From NCBI RefSeq assembly GCF_026341515.1, contig NZ_JAPEOK010000002.1:557749-621748 (forward strand): DNA of 64,000 nt. Direction: 5' to 3'. The notes under the pieces are model-generated. The model ran no database searches. It was given only the letters and a program-made list of their open reading frames with translations, and was not told where the DNA came from. Position 1 is the first letter of the stretch. The number at the start of each line of letters is the position of its first letter. This DNA comes from Streptomyces sp. NBC_00878 (GTDB lineage Bacteria; Actinomycetota; Actinomycetes; Streptomycetales; Streptomycetaceae). Positions 24,312 through 33,460 of this stretch are shown here, piece after piece. A program made the position numbers and the translations under genes.

Positions 24312-25511
24312 ATGACTGGGAACACCGATGTGGTCGTCATCGGCGGCGGATACGCCGGCGTCATGGCGGCCAATCGCCTGACGCAGCGCGATGACGTGAC
24401 CGTGACGCTGATCAACCCGCGTCCCGCCTTCGTCGAGCGGCTCCGCCTGCATCAACTGGTGGGCGGGTCCCACGACGCGGTCGTCGACTACCGCAAGGTC
24501 CTGGCCGAGGGCGTCCGGCTGGTGGTCGACACCGTGACACGGATCGACGCGGCCGAGCGCGGCGTGGCGTTGGCGACCGGCGGCACGGTCGGCTACGACT
24601 ACCTGATCTACGCGGTGGGCAGTGGCAGCGCCGAGCAGCGCGTACCCGGAGCGGCGGAGTTCGCCTACCCGATTGCCGACCTGGAGGAGGCGGAGCGGCT
24701 GCGGCCGGTGCTCGACACCGCGACCGCCACCGCCGCGGTGACGGTTGTCGGAGCCGGTCCGAGCGGCATCGAGACCGCCGCCGAGCTGGCGGAGCTTGGC
24801 CGCACCGTAACTCTGGTCTGCGGCGGGGTACTTGGCCCGTACCTGCACCCTCGGGGGCGGTACTCGGTCGCCAAACGGCTGGCCGCGCTCGGTGTGACCG
24901 TGCTCGAAGGCCCCGGTGCGAAGGTGACGGCGGTGACCCGCGATGCCGTACGGCTCGGCGACGGCCGTGAGCTGCCGAGCGAGGTGACGATCTGGACCGC
25001 TGGATTCGGCGTGCCGGACCTGGCCGTGCGCAGCGGGCTGAGCACCGACGCGTCAGGCCGCCTGCTGACGGACGAGACGCTGACGAGCGTGGACGACGTG
25101 CGCATCGTCGCGGCCGGGGATTCGGCGGCGCCATCGGATCTGCCGTTCCGGATGGGGTGTCAGGCCGCGGTCCAGCTGGGCCCGCAGGCCGCCGAGACAG
25201 TGCTCAGCCGGATCGCGGGTGAGCGGCCCGCGCCCGTCAGCGTGGGATTCGCCGGCCAGTGCATCAGCCTGGGCCGTGGCGTCGGCATCTTCCAGTTCGC
25301 CCACAGGAACGACGTCCCCAACCGGTACTACCTCGGCGGCCGACCCGGCGCGAAGCTCAAGGAGTTCGTGTGCAGGAGCACCATCTGGCAGCTGGCGTAC
25401 GAGGCACGCAAGCCAGGTACGCGCACCTGGTGGGCCAAGGACGACAAGCGCCGCCAACTGCTGGACGCCAAGCGCGGCGAGGCGCCGGTCCCCGCCGAAC
25501 CGGTGGCCTAG
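24312..25511 (+). CDS. FAD-dependent NAD(P)H oxidoreductase (NDH-2/FSP1-like)
   Basis: 399 residues. FAD-binding VVVIGGGYAGVMAANRL stands at the N-terminus. A second Rossmann motif (VTVVGAGPSGIETAAEL, near residue 140) binds NAD(P)H. AAGDSAAP near residue 275 is the second FAD contact. There are no redox-active CxxC cysteines, which points to a type-II NADH dehydrogenase-like rather than a disulfide reductase. A GAAGGAGAC ribosome site precedes ATG 24312. It is followed by an ECF41-type sigma factor, and ECF41 factors are known to neighbour oxidoreductases or carboxymuconolactone-decarboxylase-like genes, so it is the probable partner and target. Confidence 0.9.
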   Translation: MTGNTDVVVIGGGYAGVMAANRLTQRDDVTVTLINPRPAFVERLRLHQLVGGSHDAVVDYRKVLAEGVRLVVDTVTRIDAAERGVALATGGTVGYDYLIYAVGSGSAEQRVPGAAEFAYPIADLEEAERLRPVLDTATATAAVTVVGAGPSGIETAAELAELGRTVTLVCGGVLGPYLHPRGRYSVAKRLAALGVTVLEGPGAKVTAVTRDAVRLGDGRELPSEVTIWTAGFGVPDLAVRSGLSTDASGRLLTDETLTSVDDVRIVAAGDSAAPSDLPFRMGCQAAVQLGPQAAETVLSRIAGERPAPVSVGFAGQCISLGRGVGIFQFAHRNDVPNRYYLGGRPGAKLKEFVCRSTIWQLAYEARKPGTRTWWAKDDKRRQLLDAKRGEAPVPAEPVA

Positions 25512-25556
25512 CCAGGCATGCGTGGCAGTGGTGGTGCAGGTGGGTCAGACCGAACG

Positions 25557-25610
25557 GCTACCGATGGAGCGGCGGACCGATGGAACAGCTACCGATGGAA
25601 CAGCTACCGA
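25557..25610 (+). repeat. 15-base direct repeats before the ECF41 gene
   Basis: ACCGATGGAACAGCT occurs perfectly at 25576-25590 and 25591-25605, with degenerate copies on both sides. It lies in the gap between the oxidoreductase and the sigma factor. Confidence 0.75.
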
Positions 25611-25701
25611 GGGAAGGACCAGGCCGTGGGTACGCGCCCGAAGGCCACCGGCAACCAGAGCCTGCCGCGAAGGGGCGGCCACGAAGGAAGAGGGGCGAGA
25701 C

Positions 25702-26598
25702 ATGAGCGACCACGCCACTGACCCGGCGACCGAGACCTTCCTCGCTCACCGCAACCTGCTCTTCACCGTCGCCTACGAGATGCTCGGATCCGCGGCCGAT
25801 GCCGAAGACATCCTCCAGGAAACCTGGCTGCGGTGGGTCGAGGTCGATCTGGGAAAGGTGCGTGACCAGCGCGCCTATCTGGTTCGGATCACGACCCGGC
25901 AGGCGCTCAACCGGCTGCGCGCCATGAAACGCCGCAAGGAGGCGTATGTCGGCCCCTGGCTCCCCGAGCCGATGCTCACCGCGCCGGACGTCGCCCAGGA
26001 CGTCGAGCTCGCCGAGAGTCTGTCGATGGCGCTGATGCTCGTCCTGGAGACGCTGTCGCCGACCGAGCGCGTCGTCTTCGTACTGCGCGAGGCCTTCGAC
26101 GTCGGCTACGACGAGATTGCGGCCGCCGTCGACAAGAGCCCCGCCGCGGTGCGCCAGATCGCCCACCGCGCCCGCCTGCACGTGGACGCCCGCCGCCCTC
26201 GCCAGGTGGTCTCCCCGAGCGAGACCCGGGCGGCCCTGGAGTCGTTCCGGCGCGTACTCGAAACCGGGGACCCGCAGAGCCTCCTGGAGGTGCTCGCCCC
26301 GGACGTCGTGCTGGTCAGCGACGGTGGCGGCATCAAGCACGCGGCGCTGCGGCCGATCACCGGCGCCGAGAAGGTGGCCCGCTTCATGGCCGGCGGTCTC
26401 GGCAGGAACGACCTCCCGATCTCCGTCGCGCCCACCGTGGTCAACGGCAGCCCTGCACTCCTCGTACGCCTGGACGGCGAGATCGACGGCATCATGGCGA
26501 TCCGTGTCGAGGACGCCCGCATCACCGGCATCTACTACGTCCGCAACCCGGCCAAACTGTCCCGTGTCGAATCCGAGACCCCGCTCACCCTGCGATGA
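25702..26598 (+). CDS. ECF41-type RNA polymerase sigma factor (SigJ-like)
   Basis: 298 residues from ATG 25702 with a GAAGAGGGG ribosome site. Region 2 (AADAEDILQETWLRW) and region 4 (FDVGYDEIAAAVDKSPAAVRQIAHRAR) are clear. The linker motif WLPEP and C-terminal motifs DGGGI (family DGGGK) and NPAKL (family NPDKL) define the ECF41 group. Its NTF2-like C-terminal domain controls activity in place of an anti-sigma factor. The probable target is the adjacent flavoprotein promoter. Confidence 0.92.
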   Translation: MSDHATDPATETFLAHRNLLFTVAYEMLGSAADAEDILQETWLRWVEVDLGKVRDQRAYLVRITTRQALNRLRAMKRRKEAYVGPWLPEPMLTAPDVAQDVELAESLSMALMLVLETLSPTERVVFVLREAFDVGYDEIAAAVDKSPAAVRQIAHRARLHVDARRPRQVVSPSETRAALESFRRVLETGDPQSLLEVLAPDVVLVSDGGGIKHAALRPITGAEKVARFMAGGLGRNDLPISVAPTVVNGSPALLVRLDGEIDGIMAIRVEDARITGIYYVRNPAKLSRVESETPLTLR

Positions 26599-26617
26599 CC
26601 TGCTCACCCTGCGATGA
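26583..26617 (+). repeat. 16-base direct repeat at the sigma factor stop
   Basis: GCTCACCCTGCGATGA occurs at 26583-26598 and 26602-26617. The first copy contains the stop codon. Confidence 0.8.
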
Positions 26618-26639
26618 ATCGACTGGATGAGACGTCACA

Positions 26640-26683
26640 CAACACCTGATGCGCGGCTTCGCCGAATTGCGCATCACCTGTTG
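26640..26683. promoter_or_regulatory. paired operator-like dyads before the ABC/catabolic cluster
   Basis: CAACACCTGATG (26640-26651) and CATCACCTGTTG (26672-26683) are two copies of the dyad CAWCACCTGWTG with centres 32 bases apart, about three DNA turns. Extended by GCGC on their inner sides they also form one large inverted repeat with two mismatches. A third copy lies at 40028-40039, right after the pucR gene. The likely binder is the PucR-family regulator at 38762. Confidence 0.65.
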
Positions 26684-26804
26684 AATGCCTGCCTCCCGTT
26701 GTGGTGCCACACTGCCTGCAAGCTGAATCCGCAGACCGCAGGGTGTTCACCGCATGTCCGGCCACGCTCCGTACTGCGGCCCGGCGTCGTACGTGGGAGT
26801 CACG

Positions 26805-28433
26805 ATGACAGGTCCAGTCACAACAGCCCTCTCCGGCACAACACTCCTCTCCGGTCGATCCGCTCGACCCGCCTCCCGGCGCACCGTCCTCCGTGGCGCC
26901 GCCGCGGCCGGGATGCTCCTGGCCGGCGGGGTCCCGCTCTCGGCCTGCGGGCGGCAGCCGGTCGCCGCGTCGGCCGGGCCGACCGGCCCGCCGCGCCGCG
27001 GTGGCCGGCTGCGGGTCGGCATGGTCGGGGCGGGCAAGGGGGAGTCCTTCGACCCCTCCCTCGGCGCGAACGCCCTGATCAACACAGCGATGAGCTGCGC
27101 CGTGTTCGATCCGCTGCTGACCATGGGTCCCGACGGTCGGCTGCGGCCGATGCTCGCGACGTCATGGACCTCCGACTCCACCGCCTCCGTGTGGACGTTC
27201 CGGCTGCGCAAGGGCGTCACCTGGCACGACGGCAAGGACTTCACCGCCGCCGACGTCCAGTACACGCTGAACTGGATGGCCAAACCCGGCAACGGGCTCG
27301 CCCTCAACGTCGCCGACGTCGACCTCGACAAGGTGTCCACGGCAGGGCCGTACACCATCGTCATCCCGCTGAAGAACCCCAACCTGCTCTTCCCCTACAG
27401 CCTCGCCACCGGCTCGATCGTGCAGCGGGGCGCCGAGGACTTCACCAGGCCGGTGGGCACCGGGCCCTTCACCTTCGTCTCCCTCGACCCCGGACAGCAG
27501 GCCGTCTGCAAACGCAACCCGGCCTACTGGGACCCCGGGAAGCCGTACCTCGACGAGCTGGTGTTCCTGTCCGTGAAGGACGACTTCGCCCGGCTCAACG
27601 CGTTGCTGTCGGGCCAGACCGACGTCATGGCCCAGGTGCCCTTCACCCAGGCCAAGTCCCAGCTCGTCGGCGACGTCCGGCTGATCAGAAGCCCCGGCGT
27701 GACCGCCCAGGCCTTCTACATGGCGACGGACAAACCACCGTTCGACGACGTCAGGGTGCGCCGGGCGATACGGCTGATCGTCGACCGCGAACAACTCGTC
27801 GACGTCTGTCTGCTCGGCTTCGGCACGGTCGGCAACGACCTGTACGGCAAGGGACTCACGTACTACGACGGCACCCTCCCACAACGTACCCGGGACCTCG
27901 CGAAGGCGAAGGCCCTGCTCGCCGAGGCCGGGCACGGCAGGGGCCTGCCCCTGAAGCTGCAGACGTCGAGCGTCGTACCGGGGATGGTCGAGGCCGCCAC
28001 GCTCTTCCAGCAGCAGGCCAAGGACGCAGGGGTCGACGTCACCATCTCCCCGGTCGACCCGACGTCGTACTTCGACCCGACCCGCGACTACCTGAAGATG
28101 CCGTTCGCACAGACACTGTGGCAGGGGATGACGACCTTGGGCGACGTCTACAACGCGAGCCTGGTCTCCAAGGGCCCCTACAACGAGACCCACTGGTCCG
28201 ACCGCCGCACCGACGAACTCGTCGCCACGGCCGTCGCCTCGCCCGACGCGGCCGCCGCCCGGGCCGCCTGGGCCGCCGTACAGCGTCAGCAGTACGACAG
28301 CGGGGGCTACGTCTGGTGGGGCAACGTCGACAACCTCGACGCGGTCTCGAACCGGGTCGGCGGCCTGACCCCGAACCGCTACCAGAACCTCGGTCTGCCG
28401 ACCGGGCTCAACGAAGCGTACTTCGCGTCATGA
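26805..28433 (+). CDS. peptide/nickel-type ABC transporter substrate-binding lipoprotein
   Basis: 542 residues from ATG 26805 (GGGAG upstream); a frame extension to 26754 adds nothing recognisable. The signal SRRTVLRGAAAAGMLLAGG ends in the lipobox LSAC, so it is a Tat-exported lipoprotein. SBP family 5 features include FDPLLTMGPDGRLRPMLA, TFRLRKGVTWHDGKDFTAADV and GTGPFTFVSLDPG. It is the first gene of the operon; its TGA overlaps the ATG of the permease at 28430. Likely ligands are peptides, opines or similar cationic amino compounds. Confidence 0.92.
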   Translation: MTGPVTTALSGTTLLSGRSARPASRRTVLRGAAAAGMLLAGGVPLSACGRQPVAASAGPTGPPRRGGRLRVGMVGAGKGESFDPSLGANALINTAMSCAVFDPLLTMGPDGRLRPMLATSWTSDSTASVWTFRLRKGVTWHDGKDFTAADVQYTLNWMAKPGNGLALNVADVDLDKVSTAGPYTIVIPLKNPNLLFPYSLATGSIVQRGAEDFTRPVGTGPFTFVSLDPGQQAVCKRNPAYWDPGKPYLDELVFLSVKDDFARLNALLSGQTDVMAQVPFTQAKSQLVGDVRLIRSPGVTAQAFYMATDKPPFDDVRVRRAIRLIVDREQLVDVCLLGFGTVGNDLYGKGLTYYDGTLPQRTRDLAKAKALLAEAGHGRGLPLKLQTSSVVPGMVEAATLFQQQAKDAGVDVTISPVDPTSYFDPTRDYLKMPFAQTLWQGMTTLGDVYNASLVSKGPYNETHWSDRRTDELVATAVASPDAAAARAAWAAVQRQQYDSGGYVWWGNVDNLDAVSNRVGGLTPNRYQNLGLPTGLNEAYFAS

Positions 28434-29467
28434 CCGCCACCACGGCACCCACGGCCGCACCCACAGTCGCCTCCTCGTCCTTCGGCTCCCGGCATCCGCC
28501 GGCCCGCGTCGCCCTGCGCCGGGTGGCCGGCGGCATCCTCACCCTCTTCGTCCTGTCCGTCCTGGTGTTCCTCGCGACCTCCGTCCTGCCCGGCGACGCG
28601 GCGAGCGCGATCCTCGGCAAGCAGGCGACGCCGGACGCGGTGGCCGCGCTGCGGCACCAGATGGGACTCGACCAGCCGCTCGTCGTCCAGTACGGAAAGT
28701 GGCTCGGCGGACTGCTCCACGGCGACCTCGGCAACACCGCCGCCGGATACGCGGCGGGCGGCCGGGTCGGAGTCTGGGACCAGATCAGCGGCAAGCTGGG
28801 CAACTCCCTGGTCCTGGCGGCCACGGTCTTCGTGCCGGTCCTGGTGCTCGCCCTGGTGCTGGGCGTGGTCACGGCCCTGCGGGCGGGCCGCTGGCTGGAC
28901 CACCTCGTCACGACCGTGACCCTGGTGCCGGCGGCGCTGCCCGAGTTCGTCCTCGGCACCGTGCTGCTCGCGGTGTTCTTCACCTGGCTCGACGTCCTGC
29001 CACCGGTGTCGTTCGTCGCGCCGGGAGCGAGTCCCTTCGCGACACCCGAGACCCTCGTACTGCCCGTACTGACGCTGATCGGGGTGACGGTGGGACCGGC
29101 CACCCGCATGATCCGGGCCGGCATGCAGGAGGCGCTGGTGGCCGACACGGTCGCCGTCGCCCGCCTCAACGGAATACCCGAGCGCCGCGTCGTGCGCCGC
29201 TACGCCCTGCGCAACGCACTCGCGCCGAGCATCCAGGTATTCGCACTCATCGCCCAGTACCTCGTCGGCGGACTGCTCATCGTCGAGGAACTGTTCGGCT
29301 ATCCGGGGATCGGCAAGGAACTCGTCGACGCCGTGACCGTCCACGACAACCTCGAAGTCCAGTCCGTGACCATGCTCCTCGCCACGTGCTACGTGGTCGT
29401 CACCATCGCCGCCGACCTGCTGGTCATGGCCGTCGTACCGAAGCTGAGAACAGGTGGCACGTCATGA
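28430..29467 (+). CDS. ABC transporter permease (DppB/OppB type)
   Basis: 345 residues from ATG 28430, which overlaps the previous TGA. One N-terminal helix, a periplasmic segment with GDAASAILGKQATPDAVAAL (family signature) and five C-terminal helices are present. The cytoplasmic EAA-type loop reads LNGIPERRVVRRYALRNALA and contacts the ATPase. It pairs with the next permease gene, which overlaps it by four bases. Confidence 0.92.
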   Translation: MTATTAPTAAPTVASSSFGSRHPPARVALRRVAGGILTLFVLSVLVFLATSVLPGDAASAILGKQATPDAVAALRHQMGLDQPLVVQYGKWLGGLLHGDLGNTAAGYAAGGRVGVWDQISGKLGNSLVLAATVFVPVLVLALVLGVVTALRAGRWLDHLVTTVTLVPAALPEFVLGTVLLAVFFTWLDVLPPVSFVAPGASPFATPETLVLPVLTLIGVTVGPATRMIRAGMQEALVADTVAVARLNGIPERRVVRRYALRNALAPSIQVFALIAQYLVGGLLIVEELFGYPGIGKELVDAVTVHDNLEVQSVTMLLATCYVVVTIAADLLVMAVVPKLRTGGTS

Positions 29468-30321
29468 GCGCCCCCCTGAAGAACGACTCCTCACGAAGGG
29501 TTGTGCTCGGCGCGGTCCTGCGCCGACGCACCCCGAAGTCCCTCTCGGGCCGGATCGGCCTCGCCCTCCTCGTCCTGGTCCTCGCCGTCACCGTGCTCGG
29601 CCCCCTGTGCACCCCGTACGCACCGGACCGGACGGTGGGCATCCCCTTCGCCCAGCCGAGCGCCGGGCACCCGCTGGGACTGGACTTCCTCGGCCGGGAC
29701 GTACTGTCGCGGGTGCTCAGCGGCGGACTCAGCGTCGTCCTGTACGCGGGTGTCGCCACGCTCGCCGCCTACGCGGCCGGACTGACCCTCGGGCTGCTGG
29801 CCGGGTACAGCCGCTCCTGGCTCGAACCGGTCCTGATGCGCCTGACCGACGTCCTGCTGTCGTTCCCGGCGCTGGTCTTCCTGCTGCTGCTGGCGACCGC
29901 CTTCGGGCGCGGGATCACCGGAGTGGTGATCGCCACCGCGCTCATCCAACTGCCGCCCATCGTGCGGATCGTCCGCTCGGCCGCACTGGAGCAGTCCGTA
30001 CGCGGCTACGTCGAGGCGGCCGTCGCCCGCGGCGAGGGAACGTTCTCGGTGCTCGGGCGCGAGATCCTGCCGAACATCGCGCGCCCGGTCGCCGCCGACG
30101 CCGGTCTCCGGTTCAGCTGGTCGGTGCTGCTGATCGCGGGCGTCAACTTCCTCGGACTCGGCCTCCAACCCCCCGCCGCCGACTGGGGGTTGATGGTCTC
30201 CGAGAACCGCGGCGGCATCGCCCTCAACCCCTCGTCGATGCTCGTCGCCGCGGCCCTGCTGGGCGCCCTGACACTGGCGATCAACCTGCTCGGCGACGCC
30301 CTCGCGGGAGGCACCGAATGA
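29464..30321 (+). CDS. ABC transporter permease (DppC/OppC type)
   Basis: 285 residues with six helices. HPLGLDFLGRDVLSRVLSGG is the conserved loop of DppC-like permeases, and ARGEGTFSVLGREILPNIA is the EAA loop. The start overlaps the previous stop (ATGA), and its own stop overlaps the ATPase start at 30318. Together these genes form a tightly coupled importer operon. Confidence 0.92.
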   Translation: MSAPLKNDSSRRVVLGAVLRRRTPKSLSGRIGLALLVLVLAVTVLGPLCTPYAPDRTVGIPFAQPSAGHPLGLDFLGRDVLSRVLSGGLSVVLYAGVATLAAYAAGLTLGLLAGYSRSWLEPVLMRLTDVLLSFPALVFLLLLATAFGRGITGVVIATALIQLPPIVRIVRSAALEQSVRGYVEAAVARGEGTFSVLGREILPNIARPVAADAGLRFSWSVLLIAGVNFLGLGLQPPAADWGLMVSENRGGIALNPSSMLVAAALLGALTLAINLLGDALAGGTE

Positions 30322-32195
30322 CCGACACAACCGACACCACCCCGCTCCTTGAGGTCAGCGGCCTGCGGATCGCCCTCACCTCCGGAACGCCGATCGTCGA
30401 CGGAGTGGACCTGACACTGGGCCGGGGCGAGATCCTGGGCATCGTCGGCGAGTCCGGCAGCGGAAAGACGACCACGGCCCTGGCCCTGCTCGGCTACGCC
30501 CAGCGCGGAGCACACATAGCCGACGGCAGCGTCCGCGTCGCCGGCCGACAACTCCTCGGCCTGTCCCGGACCGAACGCCGGGACATCCGCGGCAAGTTGA
30601 TCTCATACGTCCCCCAGGACGCCGGGCAGGCGCTCAACCCCTCGCTGCGGATCGCCGACTCGGTCGCGGACGTACTGCGGCGGCACCGCGAGCCCGCACC
30701 GGCCGCCGTACGCGAACTGCTCGGGTCCGTGGACCTGCCCGCGACCACGGAGTTCGGCCGTCGGCTGCCCCACCAGCTTTCCGGCGGACAGCAGCAGCGC
30801 GTCACGATCGCCACCTCGCTGGCCTGCGAGCCGCCGGTCATCGTGATGGACGAGCCGACCACCGGCCTCGACGTCCTCACCCAGCAGAGCGTGCTGGACG
30901 AGATCAAGCGACTGCGGGCCGAACGCGGCGCCTCCCTGGTCTACGTGTCGCACGATCTCGCGGTCGTCTCCCAGATCGCCGACCGGGTCGCCGTGATGTA
31001 CGCGGGACGCATCGTCGAGCAGGGCCCGACCGCGACCCTCATGGAACGGCCCCGGCACCCTTACACCCGCGGCCTCCTGCAGTCCATCCCCGACCATCGC
31101 CGTCCCGCCCGCCTGGTCCCGATGGCCGGCTCGGCACCCGGTGTCGAGGAACGCCCGGACGGCTGTGCGTTCGCCCCCCGCTGCCCGCAGTCGACCGACG
31201 ACTGCCACACCACGCCACCCGTCCTGGAGACCGTGGAGACCTTGGAAACCTCGGACATCCTGAAGACCTCGGAGATCCAGGAAACCTCCGAGATCCTGGA
31301 CGAACTACCGCATCAAGTCCGCTGCCCTCGCTGGGAGTTGACTCCACCGGCCGTGGTCGGCGTCCTCCGCGAACACGCCGAGGTGACCGCCGAGCCCGCG
31401 CTCCAGGTGCGAGGGTTGCGGGCCACGCACAAGGGGCGGGGCGGGACCGTCGTCGTCGCGGAGGACATCTCGTTCGACGTACGGCGGGGCGAATGCCTCG
31501 CGCTGGTGGGGGAGTCGGGCAGCGGGAAGACCACGATCGCCCGCTGCCTGGTCGGCCTGCACCTGCCGGACGGCGGCAGCGTCCAGCTGGGCGACGCGCC
31601 ACTGCCCGCCCGCATCCGCAAGCGCAGCGCCGCGCAACGACGCGGAATCCAGTACGTATTCCAGAACCCCTACCAGTCGCTCAACCCCCGCCGCCGTATC
31701 GGCGAGGACCTCGCACGACCGGGACACGTACTGCGCGGCCTGTCGGTCGCGGAGGCGCGGGCGGAGGTCGGCTCGCTCCTCGAACGCGTCCAGCTCTCAC
31801 CCCGACTCGCCGACCGCTACCCGAGCCAGCTGTCCGGCGGCGAACGGCAGCGGGTCGCCATCGCGCGTGCCCTCGCGGCCCGTCCGGACGTGCTGGTGTG
31901 CGACGAGGTGACCTCGGCGCTGGACGTCTCCGTACAGGCGGCGATCCTGGAGGCCCTGGCCGAACTCCGCGACGACCTCGGCGTCGCGCTGCTGTTCATC
32001 ACCCACGACCTGGGCGTGGTCTCCGGCGTGGCGGACCGGGTCCTGGTCCTCGAAGGCGGTCGGATCTGCGAGACCGGCCCCACCGAACGCGTTCTGCGCG
32101 CACCCGAACACCCCTACACACAACGGCTGGTGGTCGCTGCCCCGACCCTCGCCGGGCCGCCCCGGGAAGACCTGCCCACGGAGGCCGCTCGATGA
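30318..32195 (+). CDS. fused DppD-DppF ABC transporter ATPase
   Basis: 625 residues with two complete nucleotide-binding domains. Domain 1: Walker A GESGSGKTT, signature LSGGQQQR, Walker B VIVMDEPTTG. Domain 2: GESGSGKTT, LSGGERQR, VLVCDEVTS. Domain 1 ends with the oligopeptide-transporter Cys motif (GCAFAPRCPQSTDDC to RCPRW). That motif is split by an unusual Glu/Thr/Ser repeat, ETVETLETSDILKTSEIQ, encoded by near-identical 21-24-base units at about 31220-31303. In most bacteria the two ATPases are separate genes; fusion is common in actinomycetes. Confidence 0.93.
   Translation: MTDTTDTTPLLEVSGLRIALTSGTPIVDGVDLTLGRGEILGIVGESGSGKTTTALALLGYAQRGAHIADGSVRVAGRQLLGLSRTERRDIRGKLISYVPQDAGQALNPSLRIADSVADVLRRHREPAPAAVRELLGSVDLPATTEFGRRLPHQLSGGQQQRVTIATSLACEPPVIVMDEPTTGLDVLTQQSVLDEIKRLRAERGASLVYVSHDLAVVSQIADRVAVMYAGRIVEQGPTATLMERPRHPYTRGLLQSIPDHRRPARLVPMAGSAPGVEERPDGCAFAPRCPQSTDDCHTTPPVLETVETLETSDILKTSEIQETSEILDELPHQVRCPRWELTPPAVVGVLREHAEVTAEPALQVRGLRATHKGRGGTVVVAEDISFDVRRGECLALVGESGSGKTTIARCLVGLHLPDGGSVQLGDAPLPARIRKRSAAQRRGIQYVFQNPYQSLNPRRRIGEDLARPGHVLRGLSVAEARAEVGSLLERVQLSPRLADRYPSQLSGGERQRVAIARALAARPDVLVCDEVTSALDVSVQAAILEALAELRDDLGVALLFITHDLGVVSGVADRVLVLEGGRICETGPTERVLRAPEHPYTQRLVVAAPTLAGPPREDLPTEAAR
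31220..31303 (+). repeat. degenerate tandem repeat inside the ATPase gene
   Basis: Units related to GAGACCTCGGAGATCCTGG repeat about four times and encode an acidic Glu-Thr-Ser-Ile-Leu heptad-like linker between the Cys residues of the ATPase's Cys motif. Confidence 0.7.
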
Positions 32196-33460
32196 ACACC
32201 ACCGGCGTCGAGGCCTATATCCGGGAACAGGAAGCCGAGTTGGCCCGCCGAGAGCGCCAACTCCCCTTCGCCGAGGCCGAGTACCGCGACCGGCTGACCC
32301 GTCTGCGGGAGCGGATGGCCGCGGACCGGATCGACGTGCTTCTCCTCACCGCACCGGACGCGATGTGCTGGCTGCACGGCTACACCAACCGCTGGTACCG
32401 CCAGCACTCCTCGACCCGCTTCCCGCCGGTGCACTGCACGGTCGTCAGGGCCGACGACGACCGGACCGTGCTGATCGAGCCCGCCTATCACGAACAACTC
32501 GTCCGACTCACCTCGTGCGTCGACGAGTTCATCGGGGTCGAGGGGACCGCGGGGGAGCCGACGGTCACCGACTTTGTCCACGTCCTCACGGCCGAACTGT
32601 CCGGACCACGCACACCGTCCGCGTCTGGCAGGCCGTACGGCCGTATCGGCGTGGAGAGTTGGAGCAGCGTCCCCAACCCCGCCGTCGCCCAGGTCGTCGC
32701 CTCCGCGCTCACGGCCCGCGGAGCCACGGTGGTCGACGCCTCCGCGGCCGTGCGAGGCGTACGCCGGATCAAGTCCCCGGCGGAGATCGCCGTCATCGAG
32801 CGGGCCCAGGCCGCCTGCGACGCCGGAGTCCGGCACCTGTACGCCAACGCCCGCCCGGGCATGACGGAGTTGGAGGCGTGGAACCAGCTGATGACCGGGG
32901 TGATCGCGGCAGGCGGCGAGCCGACAGCCATGCACGAGACCGTCGCGGCGGGACCGCCGATGCCGGTCCTGCACGGACTGAGCAGCCGACGGCCCATCGG
33001 CCCGGGGGAGTTGTTCCACCCCGATGCGGCAGCTGCCGTCGACCGCTACCACGCCCGCCTGACCCGGCCGTTCTCGATGGGCGAGCCGCCCAAGGCACTC
33101 ACCCGGCTGACCGAGATCGCCGCGGGCGCGTACGACGTCGTGCTGTCCACGGCACGGGTCGGACTGCCCTTCCGTGAACTGCACCGCGCGCTGCGCGTCT
33201 ACTTCGCCGAGTCCGGTGCGGCCGACGGCTGGGCCGGAGGTTATGAGCTGGGGGTGTCCTTCATGCCCGACTGGGTGGGCGAGTTCTGCTGGGACATCGA
33301 GGACGGGGAGATCGAGGACGTGATCGAGGCTGGCCTGGTGACCAACTTCGAGAGCTGCGCCTTCGTCGCCGTGGTCGACACGGTCGTGTTCGAGGAGACC
33401 GGGCCGAGATTCCTGTCGTCGGTCCCGAGGGAGACGCTGGTGGTGGGCGATGCGCGCTGA
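32192..33460 (+). CDS. M24-fold protein (creatinase/aminopeptidase P type), metal site not conserved
   Basis: 422 residues. The N-terminal creatinase domain (RMAADRIDVLLLTAPDAMCWLHGY) is followed by a pita-bread catalytic domain. In metallo-members two Asp, a His and two Glu bind metal. Here the region of residues 273-295 (FHPDAAAAVDRYHARLTRPF) keeps the first Asp, but Arg or Ala replaces the second (normally ..DITR), and the GHGxGxxxHE segment is not recognisable. It therefore resembles the metal-independent creatinase/hydrolase branch, which includes amidine and ectoine hydrolases. ATG 32192 overlaps the ATPase stop. Confidence 0.82.
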   Translation: MNTTGVEAYIREQEAELARRERQLPFAEAEYRDRLTRLRERMAADRIDVLLLTAPDAMCWLHGYTNRWYRQHSSTRFPPVHCTVVRADDDRTVLIEPAYHEQLVRLTSCVDEFIGVEGTAGEPTVTDFVHVLTAELSGPRTPSASGRPYGRIGVESWSSVPNPAVAQVVASALTARGATVVDASAAVRGVRRIKSPAEIAVIERAQAACDAGVRHLYANARPGMTELEAWNQLMTGVIAAGGEPTAMHETVAAGPPMPVLHGLSSRRPIGPGELFHPDAAAAVDRYHARLTRPFSMGEPPKALTRLTEIAAGAYDVVLSTARVGLPFRELHRALRVYFAESGAADGWAGGYELGVSFMPDWVGEFCWDIEDGEIEDVIEAGLVTNFESCAFVAVVDTVVFEETGPRFLSSVPRETLVVGDAR

